A DNA stretch of 16,501 nt from positions 1-16,501 of the forward strand of contig JAFGTU010000294.1 in NCBI GenBank assembly GCA_016933985.1, written 5' to 3'. Of the stretch, positions 7,415-15,053 are shown one piece after another. Within the stretch, counting starts at the first letter, position 1. Each line of letters starts with the position of its first letter. A program made the position numbers and the translations under genes. Below the pieces are notes generated by a model that ran no database searches, was not told the DNA's origin, and saw only the letters and a program-made list of their open reading frames with translations. The DNA comes from Sedimentisphaerales bacterium (GTDB lineage Bacteria > Planctomycetota > Phycisphaerae > Sedimentisphaerales > Anaerobacaceae).

Positions 7415-7822
7415 ATGGATAGGACACTGCTCATCGTTCTGTCCGTATGGTGCAAATAGGTGCGCCACGAAGAGGTGTGAGATATATGTCAAAGACAATT
7501 GCTACCTCCAGCTCTACAACAAGGGCGGCATTTCCTGGAACGAAGGAATGCCCAAAGATCCACCTCCGGCGGCGAAAGGCATGTTGCTGGTCTTTGCCGA
7601 CGACTTTAACGGCCCGCTCTCTATTTCCAGCACGGATCCCAAGGCTACCTACTATGATCACAAACCGCCGGGCGGGTGGCAGGATTTCAGTACGCTTCGG
7701 TTTACGAGCTTTGATCAACCCAACAATCCCTTTAGCCAGGTCGATTCATAGTCTTTACCAGCAACTGGGAAGGAACGGGTCAGCGGGACGTATTCATACT
7801 TAAGGTGCTGGCGATGCAATAA
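7415..7822 (+). pseudogene. Three-shard relic of a secreted lectin/GH16-like protein
   Basis: A good start is present: AAAAGGTGAAAGGA then ATG at 7415, opening a signal-peptide-like MDRTLLIVLSVWCK that stops at TAG (7457-7459, frame 2). Frame 3 then carries protein-like sequence from about 7480: EIYVKDNCYLQLYNKGGISW, then KGMLLVFADDFNGPLSIS and WQDFSTLRFTSFDQPNNPFS. It stops at 7749-7751. Frame 2 resumes at about 7745 with FIVFTSNWEGTGQRDVFILK and ends VLAMQ, TAA at 7820-7822. The FADDFNGPLS...FSQVDS stretch resembles the beginning of a GH16/concanavalin-like jelly roll; this is a by-eye judgement. The three pieces look like start, middle and end of one gene with the intervening coding sequence missing and the frame changed twice. 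No functional product is expected. Confidence 0.6.
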
Positions 7823-7988
7823 TTTAACTGTGTTGAGATGCCAGAGGGGTAGGATGATCCTGAAGGATTCCTCCGCTCCAAGTGACCGTGCGTCGAGGAT
7901 TATGGCTCCCTTTAATGAGTCTTCATATAACCTGAGCACGATAGGATACAAAAAGAACTTGCGCCTATAATTGTTGGGGAATCCGGGA
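7823..7988. other. Spacer with leader-like repeat
   Basis: No gene is seen. Bases 7888-7899 (GTGCGTCGAGGA) exactly repeat 5841-5852, which contains the ribosome-binding site of the GH28-like gene. Both copies are followed shortly by ATGGCTC and then AATG. This may be the remains of a duplicated leader or chance. A TATAAT at 7966-7971 lies too close to the next start, and without a -35, to be called a promoter. Confidence 0.3.
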
Positions 7989-10139
7989 ATGAGAAATCAA
8001 AGCATTTGGTTTGCGGCGGAATTATGTGTCGGGGTGATCTTGATTGTGATCAGCCAGTGCGGTGCAGGCGAAGAGGCTTGGCTGGCTGTAGAGCAACCGG
8101 AACTGAAGGAGGCCCTTGAAGCTGCGCCGGTCTTGAAGACCGAATCGCTGAGTGAACCTGCCCTCGGGGTGAACGTCTGGGAGCGATGGATGGTTCCCAA
8201 CCCAGACGGTCAGAGTTGGGATGTCTTGCAGATATACTTCAAGGAATACTATGGGCCGACGTGGCTCTGCGCCGTCGACTTAGGCACAGGGCAGGTCACG
8301 AGGCAGCGTCTGGCCGACGGTCACCAGTTCTACCTGTCGGGCAGGGCGCTCGGATTTGACGGCAAGTACTATATTGCAACGCCGTTCAATCGGACATGGA
8401 GCATGGGCATGTTCGTATATGATCCTGAGACGAACACGGTTGAGGAGCGGGGCGAGATCGTTCCGGGGCTGGGCGGAGAAGTCCGCCCCCTAGTGACTGG
8501 GCCGGACGGGCGGATCTACGGAACGGGAACACGGGGCAATAGAGTCGGGTTGTATATTTATGATCCGAAGCTCAAGAAGGTGGTCAAGGATTTCGGTGCT
8601 GTTGGGCCGAGCCATCCCAACGGTGCCTGGAGCCGCTACGTAATGGGCGTGGATGACACTCACGCTTATATCGCCAGTGGGATGATTCCCGCATGGTATC
8701 TGGTGGCGGTAGACCTCGAGACCGGGCAAGAGCAGATTTTGCTGGAATCGCCGACGAAGTCGGTGATGGATATCGTGGAGAGCTTTCCGGGGGCGTGGGC
8801 TATTGTGCCGCAGGAAGGCGGGGCGCCCCGGAAGGAATACTGGCTTTATCACGGCAAGGCCATTCCAAAGACAAACGACAATCCGCCTTGGCCTAAGCAG
8901 GCTTCGCCTTGGGACAAGGCGGTGCCGAAGCCGGAAGTTTATTTCGACCAGATCGATCCGGATGCTGAAGGCAATGCCGTGCTCTGGTATCGGTCCCGCG
9001 AGGATGCGGCGAAGACCCCGAAGGACACCGCAGATGATTCCCCTGAGGCGCGGGGCTGGAAATCGATTCGCTTAGAGGGCGTCAAGTCGTATCCGCATCG
9101 CATCAACCCCATGTCGGTTCTGCCCGACGGCCGGCTCTATGGCACGGGCGATGATTATGCCGGTGTCTTCGTGTTCGATCCTCGCATGGACCGGACCACC
9201 CTTCTCGGCCCGCGCCCCGGGCTGGCCCCCTACACGCAGATCGTTTGCGAAGGCAAGCTTTATTCGAGCGGTTACTCCGGCGGGCATCTTTTTGTTTACG
9301 ATCCAGCGCGGCCCTGGACGTTGAGCAAGGGTGGCCCTCCGGGCCATCCGGCGCCCAATCAGGGCGACGCCAGAAGTAATCCACGCTATGTGGGGGACTT
9401 TGACAGGACCACACGCGTCGGACTGATGCACAGTTCCGCACTCGGCGCCGACGGCAAGATATACTTCGGCGGATTCGGATTGCGGCACTACACCGGCGGC
9501 GGTTTTGGCTGGTACGACCCGAAGACGCGGAAGATGGACGGTTTCTGGAAGTCGTTAAGCGGTTACGCCGCGCATTGGATTGCGCCAGCTCTGCAGGGGC
9601 GTCTTATTATGATATCCACTTCCACAGCGGCTGATGAACTGAATAACAATCGCCGGACCAAAGAGGGAAAATTACTTGTCTTTGATGTAGGCGAACAACA
9701 AATCATCCGAGAGATTGTGCCGGTTCCGGATGCACGAGCTGCCGGGATGATTACCGAGGTTGCGCCGGGACGAATGCTCGGATTGACGACGGGGAAAGAG
9801 GAAGGCGGCCGCGGAGGTACAGGCCTTCTTTACAGTGTGGACGCTACTACAGGCGAGGTTCTTCTGCGCAAGGCCCTTCCCTGGCCTGTTGGCAATGATC
9901 CGTATTGGCCGCACTGGGTGGACCCTTCCTACGAGGTTCTGGCGCTTGTGCCCGGCCCTGACGGTATGCTTTGGACGTATCTAAAGGATGTGCTGGTTCG
10001 TATCGATCCAAAGAATTTGAGCGTTCATGTAGTTGGGAAGATGGAACAGCCCGGCTGGCCGACATTCGTAGGCAACGACGTTTACTTCTCAGGCTCCGAA
10101 CAGTTGCGCCGAATTCGCAATATTGCCAAGGTCGAATGA
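7989..10139 (+). CDS. Secreted repeat protein of unknown function, probable beta-propeller
   Basis: The protein is 716 residues from ATG 7989, preceded by GGGGA about nine bases upstream; a TTG at 7971 is possible but has no clear site. Residues 1-27 form a signal peptide (AELCVGVILIVISQCGAG); Gln before Cys makes a lipobox unlikely. The rest is rich in propeller-like units: LCAVDLGTGQVTRQ, GMFVYDPETNTVE, LVTGPDGRIYGTG, LYIYDPKLKKV, SVLPDGRLYGTGDDYAGVF, GADGKIYFGGFG, LVPGPDGMLWTYL. The recurring GPDGxIYG / YDPxT pattern suggests two propellers (about 75-290 and 365-710) around a charged, less regular segment at about 300-360. No catalytic motif is recognised. It could bind or cleave a glycan, but no activity is claimed. 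It lies 66 bases upstream of the symporter on the same strand. Confidence 0.85.
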   Translation: MRNQSIWFAAELCVGVILIVISQCGAGEEAWLAVEQPELKEALEAAPVLKTESLSEPALGVNVWERWMVPNPDGQSWDVLQIYFKEYYGPTWLCAVDLGTGQVTRQRLADGHQFYLSGRALGFDGKYYIATPFNRTWSMGMFVYDPETNTVEERGEIVPGLGGEVRPLVTGPDGRIYGTGTRGNRVGLYIYDPKLKKVVKDFGAVGPSHPNGAWSRYVMGVDDTHAYIASGMIPAWYLVAVDLETGQEQILLESPTKSVMDIVESFPGAWAIVPQEGGAPRKEYWLYHGKAIPKTNDNPPWPKQASPWDKAVPKPEVYFDQIDPDAEGNAVLWYRSREDAAKTPKDTADDSPEARGWKSIRLEGVKSYPHRINPMSVLPDGRLYGTGDDYAGVFVFDPRMDRTTLLGPRPGLAPYTQIVCEGKLYSSGYSGGHLFVYDPARPWTLSKGGPPGHPAPNQGDARSNPRYVGDFDRTTRVGLMHSSALGADGKIYFGGFGLRHYTGGGFGWYDPKTRKMDGFWKSLSGYAAHWIAPALQGRLIMISTSTAADELNNNRRTKEGKLLVFDVGEQQIIREIVPVPDARAAGMITEVAPGRMLGLTTGKEEGGRGGTGLLYSVDATTGEVLLRKALPWPVGNDPYWPHWVDPSYEVLALVPGPDGMLWTYLKDVLVRIDPKNLSVHVVGKMEQPGWPTFVGNDVYFSGSEQLRRIRNIAKVE

Positions 10140-10205
10140 ACTAAGCGAAAGGTAAATGGGCCGATTATGTCGCTTTGTCGATGATGTACGTTTTGAGGTT
10201 GCCGC

Positions 10206-11774
10206 ATGAATTTACATGTAATCGATTATTTCTGCATTGTCTTCTATCTTCTATTCATAGTCATCCTTGGAAGCTGTTTCGGCCGGGAGCAGAAGACTAC
10301 CAAGAACTACTTTCTGGCGGACAAGTCGATGCGATGGCTACCACTGGCGATCTCGATGTACGCCTCCATTTTCAGCTCTATCAGCTACATCATGGCGCCG
10401 GCGGAGGCATTCAGATACGATATGCAGTGGTTCATCGCTCTGGCCATGTTCCCGGTGGCGTCGGTCTTTTCGATCGTTCTGTTTATTGATTTTTACACGC
10501 GTCTGCGAATCACGACGGTATATGAGTATCTCGAAGCGCGCTTTAACCTCTTGCTCAGTACGATAATAGTCCTGATCTTCACGCTCTATCGTTGTCTCTA
10601 TGCCAGCATAGTAGTGTTTTCGTTGTCGCTGGTTCTACATATCATAATGGGTTTTCCGCTTATGACCTCAATAGTCGGTACCGGGGCAGGGGCAATCATA
10701 TATACCACTCTGGGGGGGATGAAAGCGGTCATCTGGACGGATGTAGTGCAATTCTTCTTTATTGTCGGGGGGCTCGTCTTAGCTCTTTTGATTGCGATCA
10801 ACAAAATCCCCGGTGGTGTTTCTGAAGTTATTCGCATAACAGGTGAAGCCGGCAAATTGAGGGTAGTTAATACGGAATTTGATCTTTCTGCCCGATATGT
10901 TTTTTGGACACTGATACCCTACGGCCTTATTGAATTTATGGGGTCCAAGACAGTTGATCAGATAAATGTGCAGCGCTACCTTAGCGCTCGTTCTCCTCAA
11001 AACGCCAAATTAGCCATGCTCGTCCAGTCCTTCTTCACCATGCCCGTGTGGTTCATCCTTTATTGTGTCGGGATGTGTTTGTTCGCTTATTACACGATAT
11101 ATCCTTAGCCCGAAGTGTCTCAGTTCATCGCAGATAACAAGTATGACCGAATCTTCCCGTACTACATATACTCGGTTATGCCTATCGGTATTCGAGGATT
11201 CATGATTGCCGCCTTGCTGGCCGCTGCGATGTCAACCATGGATTCGGTCTTGAATGTTATCTCTACCATTACCGTCGTAAATATTTATAAGAAATTCGTC
11301 AATAAGAACGCCTCGGAAAGAAAGACTCTGGGCATGGCTAAAATACTTACCTGTTTCTGGGGCATAGTCGTGATTGTCCTCGCCACGAGAATGATTCATA
11401 TCGAAAGTATATTGAAGACAATCAACAGTATTGCAGGTATTCTAATCGGGCCGATTGTCGGGGTCTTTGTCTTGGGGATGTTCTTCATGCGGACGAATTC
11501 CTTCGGAGCCTTAATCGGTATGTTGCTGGCATTTCCTCCCTTGCTGTATCTCAAATACAAGACAAATGTGACATTCACCCTCTACGGCATTACCGGCCTT
11601 GCGGTGACGATCGTCAGCGGGTATCTATTGAGCCTCTTATGTTCGGCGCCATCGTTTGGGCGAGATAGTCATCTGATATGGAAATGGCGAGGATTGCGCG
11701 AAATGCTGCTGGGCGGCGGCAAAGAAACAATCAATCCGGCCAATCAAAGTGCAGAAGGGAAGATACATGAATGA
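10206..11774 (+). pseudogene. Sodium:solute symporter (SSS family) interrupted by one in-frame TAG
   Basis: ATG at 10206 follows TGAGGTT by about 6 bases. The same frame runs to 11774 with a single stop, TAG at 11106-11108, giving pieces of 300 and 221 residues (522 positions in total, normal for SSS). Piece one has about eight membrane segments and the family landmarks NYFLADKSMRWLPLAISMYA, TTLGGMKAVIWTDVVQ and KTVDQINVQRYLSARS. Piece two continues FPYYIYSVMPIGIRGF, then AALLAAAMSTMDSVLN, and further helices. Nothing seems missing at the break (AYYTIYP*PEVSQFIADNKYD). A CAG-to-TAG change is the simplest explanation; a sequencing error or readthrough is possible. Genuine genes in this window end in TAG, which argues against recoding. 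The substrate is unknown; translational coupling to a sugar-acid aldolase suggests a uronate or related sugar acid. The gene is visibly more AT-rich than the left half of the window. Confidence 0.88.
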
Positions 11775-12513
11775 CACAAATCGCAAAAGCAGGCTTTTCA
11801 GTGCTTATAGATGCATGCACGAACAGGGTTTTGTCCCTATTTTCGTGGAGGAGCAGCCTGATCCCAAAACGCTCATAGAAGCTTGTCTGCAGGCAGGTGT
11901 AACCTGCATCGAATACACACTGAGATGTCCCGACGCTAATACAATGATTCCCTGGATCAGGCAGAACTATCCGGATATATGTCTCTTGGCGGGAAGCACG
12001 CTCGACGACGATGATATAATACGTAAAGCAAAGAAGAGACATCCGCAATTACTGACTTTGTCCGCATTGGCCGAGATTGGAGTTGACGGCTTTGTCTCGA
12101 TGGTGGGATGGAAGCTGGGAAACATTGCGAAATATTCTCCCACGCATATCGTCTGTCCTTGTGCACAGACTGTTCGTGAAGCGTTCTTGCAGCTTGGGGC
12201 TGGTAGTCACTTTATAAAAGTGTTGGGGCCGAGCCTGGATTTTGTAAACACTTGTCGCAAAGGCCCTACGTTCGGCGCATGTCCGATTATGATCACCGGC
12301 GGGATGAGCATAGAAAGGATAGACGCTGCAGTTGAAGCCGGGGCCGTCATCGTAGGCGCAGGCTTTGACTTGCTTCTTAGGGGTCAACCCTCGAATATTT
12401 CTTCTCGGAAAATAGCTGATGTACTGAAGCAATATATTGAGGCAGTTAAAGAATCTCGCGCAGAATATTATCCTGATATTGGGACGGCTATCGGGGGCGA
12501 TGCCGCGGCATGA
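11767..12513 (+). CDS. KDPG/KHG-type aldolase (Eda-like class I aldolase)
   Basis: The product is 248 residues of the Eda family, which cleaves 2-keto-3-deoxy-6-phospho sugar acids or 4-hydroxy-2-oxoglutarate through a Schiff-base lysine in a cytoplasmic TIM barrel. Matches to the family are FVPIFVEEQPDPKTLIEACL near the N-terminus, IEYTLRCP with the catalytic-base Glu49 (Glu45 in E. coli Eda), LLAGSTLDDDD, FIKVLGP with Lys151 at the Schiff-base position, and IMITGGMS at the phosphate-binding loop. It is about 35 residues longer than E. coli Eda, mainly at both ends. ATG 11767 has AGAAGGGA (11753-11760) six bases upstream, better than GTG 11749. Its start overlaps the symporter TGA by 8 bases, so coupled translation is likely. 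No KDG kinase is in the window. Confidence 0.85.
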   Translation: MNDTNRKSRLFSAYRCMHEQGFVPIFVEEQPDPKTLIEACLQAGVTCIEYTLRCPDANTMIPWIRQNYPDICLLAGSTLDDDDIIRKAKKRHPQLLTLSALAEIGVDGFVSMVGWKLGNIAKYSPTHIVCPCAQTVREAFLQLGAGSHFIKVLGPSLDFVNTCRKGPTFGACPIMITGGMSIERIDAAVEAGAVIVGAGFDLLLRGQPSNISSRKIADVLKQYIEAVKESRAEYYPDIGTAIGGDAAA

Positions 12514-12619
12514 CTGAATTCCTTACCCCATATTCACCCATTTGAGAATTACCTTCACTGAGGCTGAACTGGTAAATCCGGCGCTCGTCCAAATGACATG
12601 GATTGAAGCAAACGGTTGT
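12514..12619. other. Convergent intergenic gap
   Basis: The aldolase (+) and sialidase (-) genes converge here. No strong stem-loop with a T-run was found for either strand; only a dispersed CATTTG / CAAATG inverted pair (about 12536 and 12591) is visible. Any bidirectional terminator is not obvious. Confidence 0.4.
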
Positions 12620-14830
12620 CTATTCCGATTTTGCTTCGAGACCGTCTTTGCCTTGGGTCAACCATTCGAGGTTGAAGCGGGCAAAGGTAATCTTCTCGTA
12701 TTTGTCCTTAACACCGCGTTCGTAAAAGCAGCAGATAGTCATATCAGGGGCAATAGCCAATTCAGAATATGCGGTTGGGCCGGGATGCAATGTGCGGGAG
12801 ACAGGCCAGGTCCGGCATTCGTCGTAGCTGAGCCGGATAGTCATATTCTCTCTTTCGGTCCCGGCCGGGCTGGAGAATAGAACTCGGTTCTTCCCATGGC
12901 GATTTTTATCGGTAAAACGGGCAATGCTCGCTTGGCACTTTGGCGCTACCATTGATTCCTCGAGCTTGACTTCAGACCACGCAAGCCCTCCGTCGGAACT
13001 CCGTGCATATGCGCGTTGGTTCTTATCCTCATAGCTTCGTATATTCAGATAGACAGAACCGTCCTCAATCTCAACCGCTTGGCACTCATTCGTCTTCTCG
13101 GCCAAAGTTCCGCCAAGGCTCCAGTTCTTACCGTGGTCGTCACTATATATCACGTGAGAGAAATACCATTCGGGATTCGCCTTGGTGGCGTTGTTTATTT
13201 TGTGGTCGCAAGGGATAAGCAGCCGACCGCTCTTAAGCTGGATTCCGTGTCCCGGCCCCGTCGCGTACCATGTCCACCCCGGCTTTGAAACCGATTCAGT
13301 GATTTCTTGCGGAGCAGACCAGCTGGCGCCGTCGTCAACGCTCTTTGTGATAAAGACCCTCTCATTGTTCTGACAGAACGGCAGCCATATCGTTCCCGTT
13401 TGCCGATCCACTACCGGACAGGGATTACCCGCAGTATTCTCTCCGTCATCCCAGACGATTTTCATCTCAGTCCACGTCCGGCCGTTGTCAAAGCTCCGCT
13501 TTATCGCAAGGTCGATATCGCCCTTATCCGAGAAGCTGTTTTTGCGTGCCTCGCAGATTGCCATGATAGTGCCTTTATTAGAAACAACCAAAGCAGGTAT
13601 CCGATATGCCTTGTATCCATCTTGCCCAGAGACGAACAGGTCGGTTTGTTGAGGCTCCCCATTCATTGAAATTGTCGTAAGCCATTTGAACGTTATCTCC
13701 CATTTGGACACCCCGGCAACGAAAAGTCGGGCTATTTGGCCGGCTAATTTGTCCGTTTCACGTTTTGTTATGTCTGTGCCGACGACCTGCGGATACCATT
13801 TCGACTTCTCAAGCTCGCTTGCATCCAATATCTTAGCGGGCTTTGTCCATCCCTCTGGTTTCGACAGGTCTGAATTGAAGCTTATGTAGATTCCTTCCTG
13901 CGACCAATCTTTGTCCTTGGCGCGGTTCAGAAGCACCACCCACGTATTCAAATAAGTATTCCAGTGGATGGAAGGACCCCAGAAGGCATCTACGTCCGGC
14001 CGGTGCCAATCGACGGAAGCGGGGAAGATCGGCGTGACATGTCCGCCGATGCCCGGTTCGGCCCATCGGTTTTGATGCCATTTGAAGACCTTGTTTTTTG
14101 GTTCGTCCAAGTCTCTAAGGAGCATTCTCGCCACAGACACACCTTGCTCGGTTATGTCTTTGTGATAGGTGCTTATGAAGAAGTAGAGATACTCGTTCCG
14201 ACGGTCCGCGATGACGGCGAAGTCGCCGTTGCCTCCCACAAAATACTTGTTGGCCGAGCCTAAGTTGTTGGATCCCGTGGGCGCTTCAAGCACAATGCCG
14301 AGATCCCGCCAAGTAAGCCCGTTATCACCCGAAACCATCGTGCCTATCCGCGGCGCGGTCCTGTCCGGCGAAAGGGGTGGTTCATTATGATACCACATAT
14401 AAAGCTTGCCGTTCTCAGCCTTGTACGTCGATTCAATCCACCGTCCGCCCATCTTCCAGTCCGCTTCATTATCGAAGCTGATCCGCTTTGAGGGTCGGCT
14501 CAGACTAAACAGGTCCGGGCCGGAGGACCGAAATGGATGACCCGTTGAGTAGAACATATACATAGTATTCCCATCCCAGTGTACAGGACTGCTGCAATCC
14601 ACATCACCGTTCTCCTTGGAATCCGCCGCCCCGTGGACTATGCCCGGAAACTGAATGCGAACGGCCGGACGCACTATGGCGGTGCATTGCCGCTCAAGCA
14701 AGCCGTTACGCGAATCGCCACCGTATCCGACGGTCTCTCCTACTGTATGTCCTTGACCTAATGCAGAAAGGCAGATGCTCAACATGGTCAAAAAGCAGGT
14801 GCGGAAGGAAGGTGCTGCAATACTAAGCAT
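12620..14830 (-). CDS. Secreted exo-sialidase (GH33) with extra N-terminal BNR/propeller module
   Basis: From ATG at 14830 the product is 736 residues; GTG at 14866 adds 12 more but lies only about a dozen bases from the predicted transcription start. A signal peptide is at about 1-27 (SFRTCFLTMLSICLSALG). Residues about 60-390 form a five-blade-type module with one Asp box (SGDNGLTW, 167-174). Residues about 405-725 are a GH33 domain: YRIP at 409-412, the acid region KGDID with Asp438, Asp boxes SFDNGRTW (446), SVDDGASW (497), SDDHGKNW (563), SSDGGLAW (611) and degenerate SYDECRTW (668). Further catalytic elements are Glu582 (NECQ), Arg598 (NIR), Arg666 (TIRLS) and Tyr688 (PTAYSEL). This is the full sialidase catalytic set, so release of terminal sialic acid (or a related nonulosonic/ulosonic acid) outside the cell is expected. 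It ends in TAG. Confidence 0.9.
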   Translation of the reverse strand: MLSIAAPSFRTCFLTMLSICLSALGQGHTVGETVGYGGDSRNGLLERQCTAIVRPAVRIQFPGIVHGAADSKENGDVDCSSPVHWDGNTMYMFYSTGHPFRSSGPDLFSLSRPSKRISFDNEADWKMGGRWIESTYKAENGKLYMWYHNEPPLSPDRTAPRIGTMVSGDNGLTWRDLGIVLEAPTGSNNLGSANKYFVGGNGDFAVIADRRNEYLYFFISTYHKDITEQGVSVARMLLRDLDEPKNKVFKWHQNRWAEPGIGGHVTPIFPASVDWHRPDVDAFWGPSIHWNTYLNTWVVLLNRAKDKDWSQEGIYISFNSDLSKPEGWTKPAKILDASELEKSKWYPQVVGTDITKRETDKLAGQIARLFVAGVSKWEITFKWLTTISMNGEPQQTDLFVSGQDGYKAYRIPALVVSNKGTIMAICEARKNSFSDKGDIDLAIKRSFDNGRTWTEMKIVWDDGENTAGNPCPVVDRQTGTIWLPFCQNNERVFITKSVDDGASWSAPQEITESVSKPGWTWYATGPGHGIQLKSGRLLIPCDHKINNATKANPEWYFSHVIYSDDHGKNWSLGGTLAEKTNECQAVEIEDGSVYLNIRSYEDKNQRAYARSSDGGLAWSEVKLEESMVAPKCQASIARFTDKNRHGKNRVLFSSPAGTERENMTIRLSYDECRTWPVSRTLHPGPTAYSELAIAPDMTICCFYERGVKDKYEKITFARFNLEWLTQGKDGLEAKSE

Positions 14831-14884
14831 AGTCGTGCTCTTTGATACAGTGACAGTTTCAATCACATCTTCTTGTCTTCTCTG

Positions 14885-14913
14885 ATAATACTCGATATAG
14901 CCTTATTGAGCAA
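14885..14913 (-). promoter_or_regulatory. Candidate sigma70-type promoter for the sialidase gene
   Basis: Read on the minus strand, TTGCTC (14913-14908) and TATTAT (14890-14885) are separated by exactly 17 bases. Transcription would start near 14878, giving a leader of about 48 bases to ATG 14830, which supports that start over GTG 14866. Confidence 0.45.
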
Positions 14914-14938
14914 TAGATTAGTCTGGCCCAACAACCTA

Positions 14939-14967
14939 TTGAAGAATCAAACTGAAATCACTAAAAT
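14939..14967 (+). promoter_or_regulatory. Candidate sigma70-type promoter for the GH2 gene
   Basis: TTGAAG (14939-14944) and TAAAAT (14962-14967) are separated by exactly 17 bases. The predicted start near 14974 leaves a leader of about 80 bases to ATG 15054. It lies back to back with the sialidase promoter, so one regulator bound between 14914 and 14938 could serve both genes. Confidence 0.45.
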
Positions 14968-15053
14968 CATTGGTGCTACACTGAGAAATTGCAGTCATCA
15001 ACTGTATGAACGTTGCGTATCTACACAAGGTTGGTCTAAAGGAGAACGGCGAT

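Noticed and set aside
7966..7971. TATAAT as a promoter for the propeller gene
   Set aside because: There is no -35 element at a suitable distance, and the transcript would begin only about 10 bases before the start codon.
11106..11108. TAG as a reassigned sense codon
   Set aside because: TAG ends the first sulfatase (691-693), the GH28-like gene (7304-7306) and the sialidase (12620-12622 on the minus strand) at natural C-termini, so a genome-wide reassignment is unlikely.
12523..12619. Short minus-strand tail in a different frame after the sialidase stop
   Set aside because: About 33 codons read protein-like (VIWTSAG, VKVILKW) but there is no start, no family match, and the sialidase already has a normal end.
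12542..12880. Plus-strand open frame of 112 codons from TTG
   Set aside because: It is mostly antisense to the sialidase C-terminus, has a poor start context and no recognisable domain.
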